Part shown: positions 8,697 through 16,583 of the stretch, piece by piece | How the letters are laid out: each line of letters starts with the position of its first letter | Numbering within the stretch: position 1 is the first letter of the stretch | Source: Bradyrhizobium sp. B124 | GTDB taxonomy: Bacteria > Pseudomonadota > Alphaproteobacteria > Rhizobiales > Xanthobacteraceae | Reading direction: 5' to 3' | Assembly: GCF_038967635.1 (NCBI RefSeq) | Contig: NZ_CP152413.1 | Location: 5,646,001 to 5,710,000, forward strand | Length of the DNA stretch: 64,000 nt | Notes under the pieces: model-generated | Told to the model about the DNA's origin: nothing | The model's input: only the letters and a program-made list of their open reading frames with translations | Databases searched by the model: none | Translations under genes and position numbers: made by a program

Positions 8697-9866
8697 ATGA
8701 CCGGGAGCGGACTGCCGCTGGAAGGCGTGAGGGTCGTCGAGATGACCCACATGGTAATGGGTCCGACCTGCGGGATGATCCTGGCGCAACTCGGCGCCGA
8801 GGTGATCAAGGTCGAGCCTCCCGCCGGCGACAAGACCCGATCGCTCGGCGGCATGGGCGTGTCGTTCTTCCCGCTGTTCAATCGCGGCAAGCGCAGCGTC
8901 GTGCTCGATCTCGCCAACGCCGAGGACCGCGACACGATGCACCGGCTGCTCGCCGGCGCCGACGTGTTCCTGGAGAATTTTCGTGACGGCCAGCTCGACA
9001 AGCAGGGACTTGGGCCTGAAGAGCTGCGCGCGAAATATCCGCATCTGATCATCGCCGGCCACAAGGGCTTTCTCTCCGGGCCCTACGATCATCGCCCGGC
9101 GCTCGACGAGGTCGTGCAGATGATGTCGGGCCTCGCCGCGATGACCGGCACCCGCGACAAGCCGCAGCGCATCGGATCTTCCGCCAACGACATCATGGGC
9201 GGCATGTTCGGCGTGATCTCGATCCTCGCCGCGCTCTATCAGAAGCGGGGCGGCAACGGGAACGGCGCCGACATCCGCATCGGCCTGTTCGAGAACTGCC
9301 TGTTCCTGGTTGCCCAGCACATGGTCGAGTACGAGATGACCGGGCGCAAGCCGCGCTCAATGCCGGAGCGCGAGCATGCCTGGCCGATCTACGACATCTT
9401 CGATGCCGCCGGCGGCGATCGCATCTTCATCGGCGTCGTCACCGAAGGCCATTGGCAGAGCTTCTGCCGCGAGTTTGGTCTGACGGAATTCGCCGACGAT
9501 CCGACGCTGCGCTCCACCACGGACCGCATCATGGCGCGCGACCGGATCATTCCACGGGTCGCCGAGGTGATCAAAGGCTGGAACGTGGCCGACCTCTCGG
9601 CGAGGCTCGACGCGCTCAACATCTGCTTCTCGCCGATCAACCGGCCGGAGGATCTGCTCAGGGATCCGCATGTGCTGCGGCCCGGCGGGCTCGTCAACAA
9701 TGTCAACGCCGACGGCAAGCCGTTCCGGGTTCCGGCGCTGCCGGTCGAATGGAACGGCAGCAACATCGGCGAAGGCCTGAAAGTGCCGGCGCTTGGCGCC
9801 GATACCGATGCGGTCCGCGCCGAGCTTGCACAACAGAAGATTTCATCAACCGGAAACGCTGCGTGA
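8697..9866 (+). CDS. Family III CoA-transferase (CaiB/BaiF type)
   Basis: This is a 389-residue enzyme starting LPLEGVRVVEMTHMVMGPT with AQLGAEVIKVEPPAGD after it, the standard N-terminal signature of family III CoA-transferases. These move CoA between carboxylic acids through an aspartyl-CoA intermediate; the likely catalytic Asp is in SSANDIMGGMFG. The ATG at 8697 is chosen over an upstream start at 8574 because family homology begins there. Seven bases separate it from the HMG-CoA lyase gene, so the two form an operon. A working model is activation of a branched dicarboxylate such as 3-hydroxy-3-methylglutarate to its CoA ester for cleavage by the next enzyme (inference). Confidence 0.88.
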   Translation: MTGSGLPLEGVRVVEMTHMVMGPTCGMILAQLGAEVIKVEPPAGDKTRSLGGMGVSFFPLFNRGKRSVVLDLANAEDRDTMHRLLAGADVFLENFRDGQLDKQGLGPEELRAKYPHLIIAGHKGFLSGPYDHRPALDEVVQMMSGLAAMTGTRDKPQRIGSSANDIMGGMFGVISILAALYQKRGGNGNGADIRIGLFENCLFLVAQHMVEYEMTGRKPRSMPEREHAWPIYDIFDAAGGDRIFIGVVTEGHWQSFCREFGLTEFADDPTLRSTTDRIMARDRIIPRVAEVIKGWNVADLSARLDALNICFSPINRPEDLLRDPHVLRPGGLVNNVNADGKPFRVPALPVEWNGSNIGEGLKVPALGADTDAVRAELAQQKISSTGNAA

Positions 9867-9873
9867 GGCTGAC

Positions 9874-10821
9874 ATGACCCGCGTCCACGATATCTATCCC
9901 AACGACAAGGTGAGCCTGCGCGAGGTCGGTCTGCGCGACGGCCTGCAGCTCGTGAAGACGTTCCCGTCGACCGCCGCGAAGCAGCGCTGGCTGCGCGACG
10001 AATATGCCGCCGGCGTCCGGCATTTCGAGGTCGGCTCCTTCCTGCCGGCCAAGTCCTTTCCGCAATTCGTCGATGTCCGCGATGTCATCGCGACGATCGC
10101 CGCGCTGCCCGGCGCGCACGGCGTCGCGCTGGCGCTGAACGAGCGCGGCGTCAACGAGGCGCTGGCCTCCGGTGTCGCCGAGATCGCCTCGGTGGTGTCG
10201 GCGACCGAGGAACACAGCCAGGCCAATGCCAACCGCTCGCGCGAGTCCGCGATCGAGAATATCAAGCGTCTCTGCGAGCTGCGCGACGCCAGCGCGCACG
10301 AGCCGCTGGTCAATGCCGCGATCTCGATGGGGCTGGGCTGCTCGATCGTGGGTGCGGTCGACCCGAAGGAGGTGCTGCGCCTCACCGAGAAGCTCTATGA
10401 GGTCGGCGTCGACATGGTCGCGATTGCCGATACCGTCGGCTATGCCGGACCGAAGCAGGTCGGCGAGCTGACGCGCGGCGCGGTGAAGATCGCAGGCGCG
10501 AAGCCCGTCTGCGTCCATCTGCACGACACCCGCGGCATGGGCATCGCCAACGCCTCCGCCGCGCTCGATGAGGGCGCCCGCGTGCTCGACGGGTCGCTCG
10601 GCGGCCTCGGCGGCTGCCCGTTCGCGCCGGGCGCGACCGGCAATGTCGTGTTCGAGGACCTCGTGTTCCTGTGCGAGAGCAAGGGATTTCCGACCGGCGT
10701 CGATCTCGACCGGCTGGTCGAGGTGCGCGCGATCCTGAAAGCCGAGATGCCGAACGAACAGCTCTATGGCGGCCTCGCCCGCGCCGGCTTGCCGCGCGGC
10801 ACCAAGGCGAGGGCGGCGTAG
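9874..10821 (+). CDS. Hydroxymethylglutaryl-CoA lyase family enzyme
   Basis: This is a 315-residue DRE-TIM metallolyase. The active-site motifs are visible: REVGLRDGLQ (metal/substrate Arg21 and Asp22), VHLHDTRGMG (metal His pair) and the Cys loop GGLGGCPFAPGATGNV characteristic of HMG-CoA lyases, which split HMG-CoA into acetoacetate and acetyl-CoA. Related (citramalyl- or hydroxyglutaryl-CoA-type) substrates cannot be excluded from sequence alone. It is co-transcribed with the CoA-transferase. A start further upstream (9793) is open but overlaps that gene; the ATG at 9874 fits the family. A palindromic repeat follows the stop. Confidence 0.9.
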   Translation: MTRVHDIYPNDKVSLREVGLRDGLQLVKTFPSTAAKQRWLRDEYAAGVRHFEVGSFLPAKSFPQFVDVRDVIATIAALPGAHGVALALNERGVNEALASGVAEIASVVSATEEHSQANANRSRESAIENIKRLCELRDASAHEPLVNAAISMGLGCSIVGAVDPKEVLRLTEKLYEVGVDMVAIADTVGYAGPKQVGELTRGAVKIAGAKPVCVHLHDTRGMGIANASAALDEGARVLDGSLGGLGGCPFAPGATGNVVFEDLVFLCESKGFPTGVDLDRLVEVRAILKAEMPNEQLYGGLARAGLPRGTKARAA

Positions 10822-10832
10822 CGAATTGTTCG

Positions 10833-10920
10833 CGTAGCCCGGATGCAGCGAAGCGAAATCCGGAGTCTTGCGTCCGCGGGTGGACCGTCCCGGATTGCGC
10901 TGCGCTGCATCCGGGCTACG
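10833..10920. repeat. Palindromic intergenic repeat, family A (copy 1)
   Basis: An 88-base imperfect inverted repeat opens with CGTAGCCCGGATGCAGCGAA and closes with GCTGCATCCGGGCTACG. Two other copies lie at 25351-25440 and 45314-45398. All sit in short gaps between genes, and all have near-identical arms and more variable centres. This is a REP-like element; it may also act as a transcript-end hairpin here between convergent genes. Confidence 0.85.
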
Positions 10921-10925
10921 AGGTC

Positions 10926-11363
10926 TCAATCATGCCGATGCCCCCGCTTGCGCGGCTTCTTGTCCGCCGCGGTCGGAATCATCACGACGCGGCCGTAACG
11001 AACCCCGCGCTCGGCGATGATGTGATCGGCGAGATGGCGGACCTCGCCGCTCGGGCCCTTCAGCGCGGTCACCTCCATGCAGCTGTCGTCGTCGAGATGG
11101 ACATGCAGCGTCGCCAGCGACAGGTCGTGATGGCCGTGGAAATTCTGCACCAGCCGCTTCGACAAATCGCGCGCGGCGTGATCGTAAACATAGACCAGTG
11201 CCGCGACGCATTGCCCTGACGGCGCGTCCTCCGCGCTCTGTTGCAGGCCGGCGCGCGCGAGATCGCGGATGATCTCGGAGCGGTTCTGATAGCCCCGCGC
11301 CTCGGCGGCGGCGTCGATCTCCGCGAGCAGATCATCCTCGATGGTGATGGTGATGCGTTGCAT
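10926..11363 (-). CDS. nikR: Nickel-responsive regulator NikR
   Basis: This is a 145-residue ribbon-helix-helix repressor. Residues 1-45 are the DNA-binding ribbon-helix-helix (MQRITITIEDDLLAEID and the NRSEIIRDLAR helix). The ACT-like metal domain has the nickel ligands at the same numbers as E. coli NikR: His76, His87 and His89 in LHVHL, and Cys95 in DDSCMEV. A consensus NikR operator lies 44 bases upstream of its start and just before a divergent TonB-dependent receptor gene. It therefore probably regulates both itself and nickel uptake. The C terminus ends in a short basic, His-containing tail. Confidence 0.96.
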   Translation of the reverse strand: MQRITITIEDDLLAEIDAAAEARGYQNRSEIIRDLARAGLQQSAEDAPSGQCVAALVYVYDHAARDLSKRLVQNFHGHHDLSLATLHVHLDDDSCMEVTALKGPSGEVRHLADHIIAERGVRYGRVVMIPTAADKKPRKRGHRHD

Positions 11364-11406
11364 GGACTGTCCGTGTTGGCTCGAATGCCTGTTCGATTGG
11401 CTAGCG

Positions 11407-11434
11407 GTATGACATTCTTATTGAAACATCATAC
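11407..11434. promoter_or_regulatory. NikR operator
   Basis: GTATGA (11407-11412), 16 bases, then TCATAC (11429-11434) is exactly the GTATGA-N16-TCATAC dyad known for E. coli NikR. It lies between nikR (start 11363, minus strand) and the TonB-dependent receptor (plus strand), so one site can control both promoters. Confidence 0.9.
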
Positions 11435-11523
11435 CGCGCTTGCTAGCGTCGTTTCGCCGGGATTGGTTGGAGCTGGTGCGGTCGTCGCGTGACTGTAGCA
11501 GGTATCATGCGGGGGCATGGGCG

Positions 11524-13725
11524 TTGCGTCGTACTGCTTGGCGGATATTTCCCGCCGCCGCATCCATTGCAGCATTCGCGCCGGTCGCCGAAGCGCAGAC
11601 GCTTCCCCCCGCGCCCGGGCAACTGCCGCCGGTGACGGTGACCTCGCCCGATCAGGCTCCGCCCAAGCGCGCCAAGCCATCGCAGCGTCGGCACCATGTT
11701 GCCGCTAGCCGCCGCCAGCCCGCGGCACCGCAGTCGAACCAACCCAGCTCCGCAAGCAACGGAATCACCGGCGGCTCTGCAACGGTGTCTCCCACCTTGC
11801 AGCCGACCGCGGCCAGCGAGCGGCAGATCAGCGGCGACGAGGTGAACGCGCGGCCGGTCTCGCGCGTCGGTGAAGTCCTGGAGGTGGTGCCGGGCCTGAT
11901 CGTCACCCAGCATTCCGGCGAGGGCAAAGCCAACCAGTATTTTCTGCGCGGCTTCAATCTCGACCACGGCACCGATCTCGCCATCACCGTCGACGGCATG
12001 CCGGTCAACATGCCGACCCATGGTCACGGCCAGGGCTATGCCGACATCAACTTCCTGATCCCGGAGCTGATCCAGTCGGTCGACGTTCGCAAGGGCCCCT
12101 ACTACGCCGACAAGGGCGACTTCGCGTCTGCCGGCGCGGTCGACATCAACTATCTCGACCGGCTTTCGAAGAATACCGTGGAGCTGACCGCCGGCAGCTT
12201 CTTCTATCAGCGCGCGATGGCCGCGGGCTCGACGCGCGTGGGTGATGGAACGTTGCTCGCAGCCTTCGAGGCCAACAAATACAACGGCCCGTGGGACGTG
12301 CCCGACGACATCCGCAAGCTGAACGGCGTGCTGCGCTACAGCCAGGGCACCGCGACCGACGGCTTCTCGCTGACCGCGATGGCCTATTCCAACGGCTGGA
12401 ATTCGACCGACCAGGTCGCGCAGCGCGCGATCGATCAGGGCCTGATCGGCCGCTACGGTTCGCTCGATCCGACCGACGGCGGCACCTCCAGCCGCTTCAG
12501 CCTGTCCGGCAACTGGGCGCAGTCCAGCAACTACGGGCAGACCAGGCTCAACGCCTATGTGATCCACTCGTCGTTGCAGCTCTACAACGACTTCACCTAT
12601 TTTCTCGACGACCCCGTCAATGGCGACCAGTTCAGCCAGATCGACAAGCGCACCGTCTATGGCTTCGACGCCAGCCACGCCGCCGATGTCCGCATCGCCG
12701 GAATCGACACCCAGACCCGGATCGGCGTGCAGACCCGCTACGACGACATCAACGTCGGCCTGTTCAAGACCGCGCAGCGCGAGATCCTGTCCACGGTGCG
12801 CAATGACCAGGTGCAGGAGGGCAGTGTCGCGCTGTGGGCCGATAGCACCGCGCGCTGGACCGACTGGCTGCGCACCACGGTCGGCGTCCGCGAGGATTAT
12901 TTTGCCGGCCACGTACTGAGCGACACGCCGCAGAATTCCGGCAACGCGCAGGCGGCGATGACGAGCCCGAAGGCCGGCATCGTGCTCGGTCCCTGGTCCA
13001 AGACCGAGTTCTACGGCAATGCCGGCTTTGGCCTGCATTCCAATGATATCCGCGGCGCGACCATCACCGTCGATCCCAACGACAAGGTGATGCCGCTCGA
13101 TCGCGCGCCGCTCTTGGTGCGCTCGAAGGGCGCCGAGCTCGGCATCCGCAGCAAGGCGATCGACGGGCTCACTTCGTCGCTCGCGGTGTTCGTGCTCGAC
13201 TTCGATTCCGAACTGCTGTTCGTCGGCGATGCCGGCACCACCGAGCCGAGCCGACCGAGCCGGCGCGTCGGCGTCGAGTGGACCAACCAGTATAAACTGC
13301 TGCCGTGGATGAGCCTCGATTTCGACCTTGCCTATACCCGCGCCCGCTTCACGGATTATGATCCGGTCGGCAACTTCATTCCCGGCGCACCGGCCTGCGT
13401 CGCCAGCGGCGGCGTCACCTTCGGCCGTGACACCGGCTGGTTCGGCAGCCTGCGCGCTCGCTATTTCGGTCCGCGCCCGCTGATCGAGGACGACAGCGTC
13501 CGTTCGCTGTCGTCCCTCATCGTCAACGCCCGCGCGGGTTACAAATTCGACAACGGCATGCGACTGCAGCTCGACGTCCTCAATCTCTTCAACGCGCAAA
13601 CCAACCAGATCGAATATGACTATCTGTCGCGGCTGCCGGGTGAGCCGATCGACGGCGTCGGCGACCGTCATGTGCATCCCGCCGAGCCGCTTGCCGTGCG
13701 CCTGACGCTGGCGGCGACGTTCTGA
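11524..13725 (+). CDS. TonB-dependent outer-membrane receptor, probably for nickel
   Basis: This is a receptor of about 733 residues. A signal peptide (RRTAWRIFPAAASIAAFAP up to VAEA/Q) is followed by a TonB-box-like LPPVTVTS, a plug domain (VGEVLEVVPGLIVTQHSG, QYFLRGFNLDHGTDL, VDGMPVN) with a His-bearing PTHGHGQGY loop, and a 22-strand-type barrel ending in the C-terminal Phe of LTLAATF. The start is uncertain. I use the TTG at 11524 because a GGGGG ribosome site precedes it and a normal signal peptide follows. The frame stays open to 11440, but that would place the start almost against the NikR operator. Control by NikR makes nickel or a nickel chelate the likely cargo. Confidence 0.85.
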   Translation: MRRTAWRIFPAAASIAAFAPVAEAQTLPPAPGQLPPVTVTSPDQAPPKRAKPSQRRHHVAASRRQPAAPQSNQPSSASNGITGGSATVSPTLQPTAASERQISGDEVNARPVSRVGEVLEVVPGLIVTQHSGEGKANQYFLRGFNLDHGTDLAITVDGMPVNMPTHGHGQGYADINFLIPELIQSVDVRKGPYYADKGDFASAGAVDINYLDRLSKNTVELTAGSFFYQRAMAAGSTRVGDGTLLAAFEANKYNGPWDVPDDIRKLNGVLRYSQGTATDGFSLTAMAYSNGWNSTDQVAQRAIDQGLIGRYGSLDPTDGGTSSRFSLSGNWAQSSNYGQTRLNAYVIHSSLQLYNDFTYFLDDPVNGDQFSQIDKRTVYGFDASHAADVRIAGIDTQTRIGVQTRYDDINVGLFKTAQREILSTVRNDQVQEGSVALWADSTARWTDWLRTTVGVREDYFAGHVLSDTPQNSGNAQAAMTSPKAGIVLGPWSKTEFYGNAGFGLHSNDIRGATITVDPNDKVMPLDRAPLLVRSKGAELGIRSKAIDGLTSSLAVFVLDFDSELLFVGDAGTTEPSRPSRRVGVEWTNQYKLLPWMSLDFDLAYTRARFTDYDPVGNFIPGAPACVASGGVTFGRDTGWFGSLRARYFGPRPLIEDDSVRSLSSLIVNARAGYKFDNGMRLQLDVLNLFNAQTNQIEYDYLSRLPGEPIDGVGDRHVHPAEPLAVRLTLAATF

Positions 13726-15324
13726 TCAGTCGCGCGCGCGGCGGCTCGAGCTGAAATCCTCGACGTCGGGCTGCACAGGGGGTGTTTCGCGATAGGGCGG
13801 TACGATCAGCATCACGACCCGCCGTGTCCGGCCGGCCCTGCCGAGTAGCGTCGCCTGGGCATCAAACTCGGAGCGAAAGACGTCGGTTGCGCGCAAGGTC
13901 GTGCGCTTCATCCAGCTCAGGCAATCTAGCTGGTCGGCGAAGCACAATGCGGCCCAGCCGCGATCGAGTGTGGTCTTGCGCGGCAATCCCCAAGTGTACT
14001 GGTAAGCGAACGGCCGGGCATAGTGCGGATGGTCCGGACTGTAGAAGGCGGCAGCGAAAGCGAGCGCGTCGTCGCCGCTGACGGCGGCGAGCGGTGTCCC
14101 GGCCGCGTCGCGCCATCGCGCGGTGAGCTCGGTCGCGGCGGCGTGATAGAAGTCGCGGCCTTCTTCATAGCCGTAAGCGCTGCGATAGAGGGCATGGATC
14201 GGAGCGCCGACGGTGACCGCGAGAATGGCGATCCCGGCCACCATGACGGTCAGGTTGACCGCGTAGAAGCGCTCGATCGGGTAGCTCGTTGCGCACACGA
14301 TCAGAACCACGAACAGGAAGAGACCCTGTACCGCCCAGAGCGACGGCAGGTCGGTGCCGATCGCGAGCGAGACGGTCACCGGAAACAGGATGGTCCCGAT
14401 TGTGACCAGCAGCAGCAGACGGAGCCCTGGGTTCATCGTGCGGAAATCGGCCGGCAGCCGCGCCAGCCGCGGGCCGGCAATGAACACCCAGGTCACCGCC
14501 GCGATCGCGAGCGCCGCGATCAGGCCCGTGATGAAGTAGGCGACTTCCCATAGCGCGGCGACATGATCGGCGCCGGCATGCGCGAGCGCATAGTCGAACG
14601 GCGTTGCGCCTGTGGTGGCGAGCCAGTGCAGATGCGGGCCAAGCACGAGCATGCCGGCCAGCGTCGAGATCCAGGGTGAGGCCGACAGCAGATAGCGGCG
14701 GCGATCCGGATGCAGCACGGCTGCGGAGACGAAGCTTGCGACCAGGAAGATCGAATAATATTTGCCGAGCATCGCCAGTGCGCAGGCCGCCCCCGCCGCG
14801 ATCGCCCAGCCGAGCTGCCTCGGCGCCTCGAACGCGCGCAGGAAGCAGTAGGTTGCCAGCGGCCAGACCGCCAGCAGCACCGTGTTCGCGTTGAAGCGCT
14901 GGGCATGGAATTGATAGACCGGCAGCAGCATCAACAGCAGCAGCACGATCGCCCGCTTCTCGCCACGGACAAAGCGGCGAGCGATCAGGTCGACCGCCCA
15001 TAGCGCCAACGCTGCGTTGACCATCGCCATCAGCTGCAGCGACCAGTCGGTCAGGGGGAAGATCACCGTCCATCCCCGCGTGATCCAGCCCATCAACGGC
15101 GGATGCTTGGGGTATCCCCATGCGAGGTGCCGGCCGAGCGTCCAGGTCTCGAGCACGTCCGGATGCAGGCCGGCGCCGAGATAGGCGATGACGAGATACG
15201 TGGTCCAGGTTGCAACAAAGAGGACGAGCAGAATCGGGATCGACCACCCGGTTTCGATTCCCTCCAGCCATTTGATCAATGGACGGCGCCAGCGCGCCGG
15301 GTCCTTGTCGGACGCGACGGCCAT
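13726..15324 (-). CDS. GT39/ArnT-like membrane glycosyltransferase
   Basis: This is a protein of about 532 residues with ten or more hydrophobic helices. The first periplasmic loop has the PMT/ArnT-like pattern with acidic residues (GLHPDVLETWTLGRHLAWGY, then PKHPPLMGW). This family transfers sugars from polyprenyl-phosphate donors to lipids or proteins on the periplasmic face. A soluble region follows the last helix and ends in an Arg-rich tail. The start may be the ATG at 15324 or a GTG at 15351; neither has a clear ribosome site. Its stop abuts the TonB receptor stop with no gap (convergent). The acceptor is unknown. Confidence 0.8.
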   Translation of the reverse strand: MAVASDKDPARWRRPLIKWLEGIETGWSIPILLVLFVATWTTYLVIAYLGAGLHPDVLETWTLGRHLAWGYPKHPPLMGWITRGWTVIFPLTDWSLQLMAMVNAALALWAVDLIARRFVRGEKRAIVLLLLMLLPVYQFHAQRFNANTVLLAVWPLATYCFLRAFEAPRQLGWAIAAGAACALAMLGKYYSIFLVASFVSAAVLHPDRRRYLLSASPWISTLAGMLVLGPHLHWLATTGATPFDYALAHAGADHVAALWEVAYFITGLIAALAIAAVTWVFIAGPRLARLPADFRTMNPGLRLLLLVTIGTILFPVTVSLAIGTDLPSLWAVQGLFLFVVLIVCATSYPIERFYAVNLTVMVAGIAILAVTVGAPIHALYRSAYGYEEGRDFYHAAATELTARWRDAAGTPLAAVSGDDALAFAAAFYSPDHPHYARPFAYQYTWGLPRKTTLDRGWAALCFADQLDCLSWMKRTTLRATDVFRSEFDAQATLLGRAGRTRRVVMLIVPPYRETPPVQPDVEDFSSSRRARD

Positions 15325-15503
15325 CGCCGAGAAATTGATAAGCGAGAGCACCGTAAAACTACCGAATGAAAGCAGGCGTGAAGCGCGCGCACCCTAGTGA
15401 TGCGAGCGCGAGAACTCAACGGCGGAGCCGGACGATGAGACGGATTCCAGACCGGGGTTGAGGCGGCCAGCGCTCGACATGTCGAGCCTGACGCCTGCGC
15501 CCG

Positions 15504-16385
15504 TCACACCGGCGCGGTTTCCGCCGCGGTCACTTCCGCAGCCGGAAGCGGCGCCTCTTCGTCAATCGCTTCAGGAACAAGCGGCGGCGACTTGTACTCT
15601 GGAAACACACTGAATTCGCCGGCTACCTCCTGGAGCGGCTTCTGCTTGTCGGCCCAGTGCAGGGCCGTGTAGTCGAAACCGTGCACGATGGTGGGTTTGA
15701 TGACTTCGAAATAGGGCGAGATGTCGAAGTCGCGCGGCATGTAGAGCGACGAATCGCGGATGTGCAGGATCTCGCGACGCGCCTTGCGGCTGGCAGCACG
15801 CGTGATCTTCGGCAGGATCGGATAGCGCACGGCGTCGAACGCCTGCGCGATCAGCGCCGAGCAGATGATCTTGGTCGGATCGCCGGAGCCGAACGCGATC
15901 ATGCGGCGCCGCCAGCGCTGCGGAATCGGCAGCGGAAACAGATAGCGCGCGAGATCGACGATGTTCTTGGTGTCGTAGCCGAAGCCGATGCGGTTGATAG
16001 CGTAACGGCACACCGTGGTGCGGTCCTCGAAGGACAGCCCGACCGGCCGGCAAAGGCGGGTGTGATAGGACAGGTATTTCGACAGCGGCGCCGAGGTCAC
16101 GCCTTCGCCGATATTGGCCTCGATCAGCACATGCTGTTCGCCGTCAGGCTCGAACGCGCCGTCGATCGGTCCAACGAAAAGCGCGGCATGCGACCAGGTC
16201 GATTGCGTGAGGTATTTGATAATGCCGGAAATCCGGTTGTTGCCTTCGACCAGCAGCACATCGCCGGGCTGCATGATGCCCCGCAGATGGTCCGGATCGC
16301 TCGGCGTGAACGGCTCGTAACCGGGGACTTCCTTCTGCAGGTACCCCGCGATCCATTTGCCGACGGTATCGAGCATTACGCCCAT
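15504..16385 (-). CDS. Permuted papain-like (YiiX/NlpC-P60 superfamily) protein
   Basis: This is a 293-residue protein with the circularly permuted NlpC/P60 layout: GDVLLVEG near residue 41, the catalytic-type His66 in STWSHAALFVG, a LIEA strand near residue 88, and the Cys175 nucleophile in KIICSALIAQAF. YiiX/YaeF-like members are predicted amidases or acyl-group hydrolases acting at the envelope or on lipids. There is no signal peptide. The C-terminal 40 residues are Pro/Glu/Ala-rich and look disordered. The ATG at 16385 has a GGGGGGAA ribosome site. It is divergent from the amine oxidase gene. Confidence 0.75.
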   Translation of the reverse strand: MGVMLDTVGKWIAGYLQKEVPGYEPFTPSDPDHLRGIMQPGDVLLVEGNNRISGIIKYLTQSTWSHAALFVGPIDGAFEPDGEQHVLIEANIGEGVTSAPLSKYLSYHTRLCRPVGLSFEDRTTVCRYAINRIGFGYDTKNIVDLARYLFPLPIPQRWRRRMIAFGSGDPTKIICSALIAQAFDAVRYPILPKITRAASRKARREILHIRDSSLYMPRDFDISPYFEVIKPTIVHGFDYTALHWADKQKPLQEVAGEFSVFPEYKSPPLVPEAIDEEAPLPAAEVTAAETAPV

Positions 16386-16470
16386 GAATTCCCCCCAGCG
16401 GTTCTACGACCGCTTCCGTTCACTTAATCATGGTCGCAAGCCGTTGCAATTTAGTTCATGCCGTCAGCGG

Positions 16471-16486
16471 ATCAATCATGATTGAT
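16471..16486. promoter_or_regulatory. Perfect 16-base palindrome in a divergent promoter region
   Basis: ATCAATCATGATTGAT is a perfect palindrome in the 198-base gap between two divergent genes, 85 bases from the minus-strand start and 97 from the plus-strand start. Its size and place fit a dimeric repressor site, but no regulator gene is adjacent. Confidence 0.4.
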
Positions 16487-16583
16487 TTACCATGATGGTT
16501 GCTGCGGTCGGTGAGATGCGGCACAGTTCGCGAAGCGTTCCCATTCTCTGCAAGTCCCCGGAAACCATGCCAGAAGCTATGTC

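Noticed and set aside
11443..13677. 744-codon open frame on the minus strand
   Set aside because: Antisense to the TonB receptor, which has a signal peptide, plug and barrel; no motifs on this strand.
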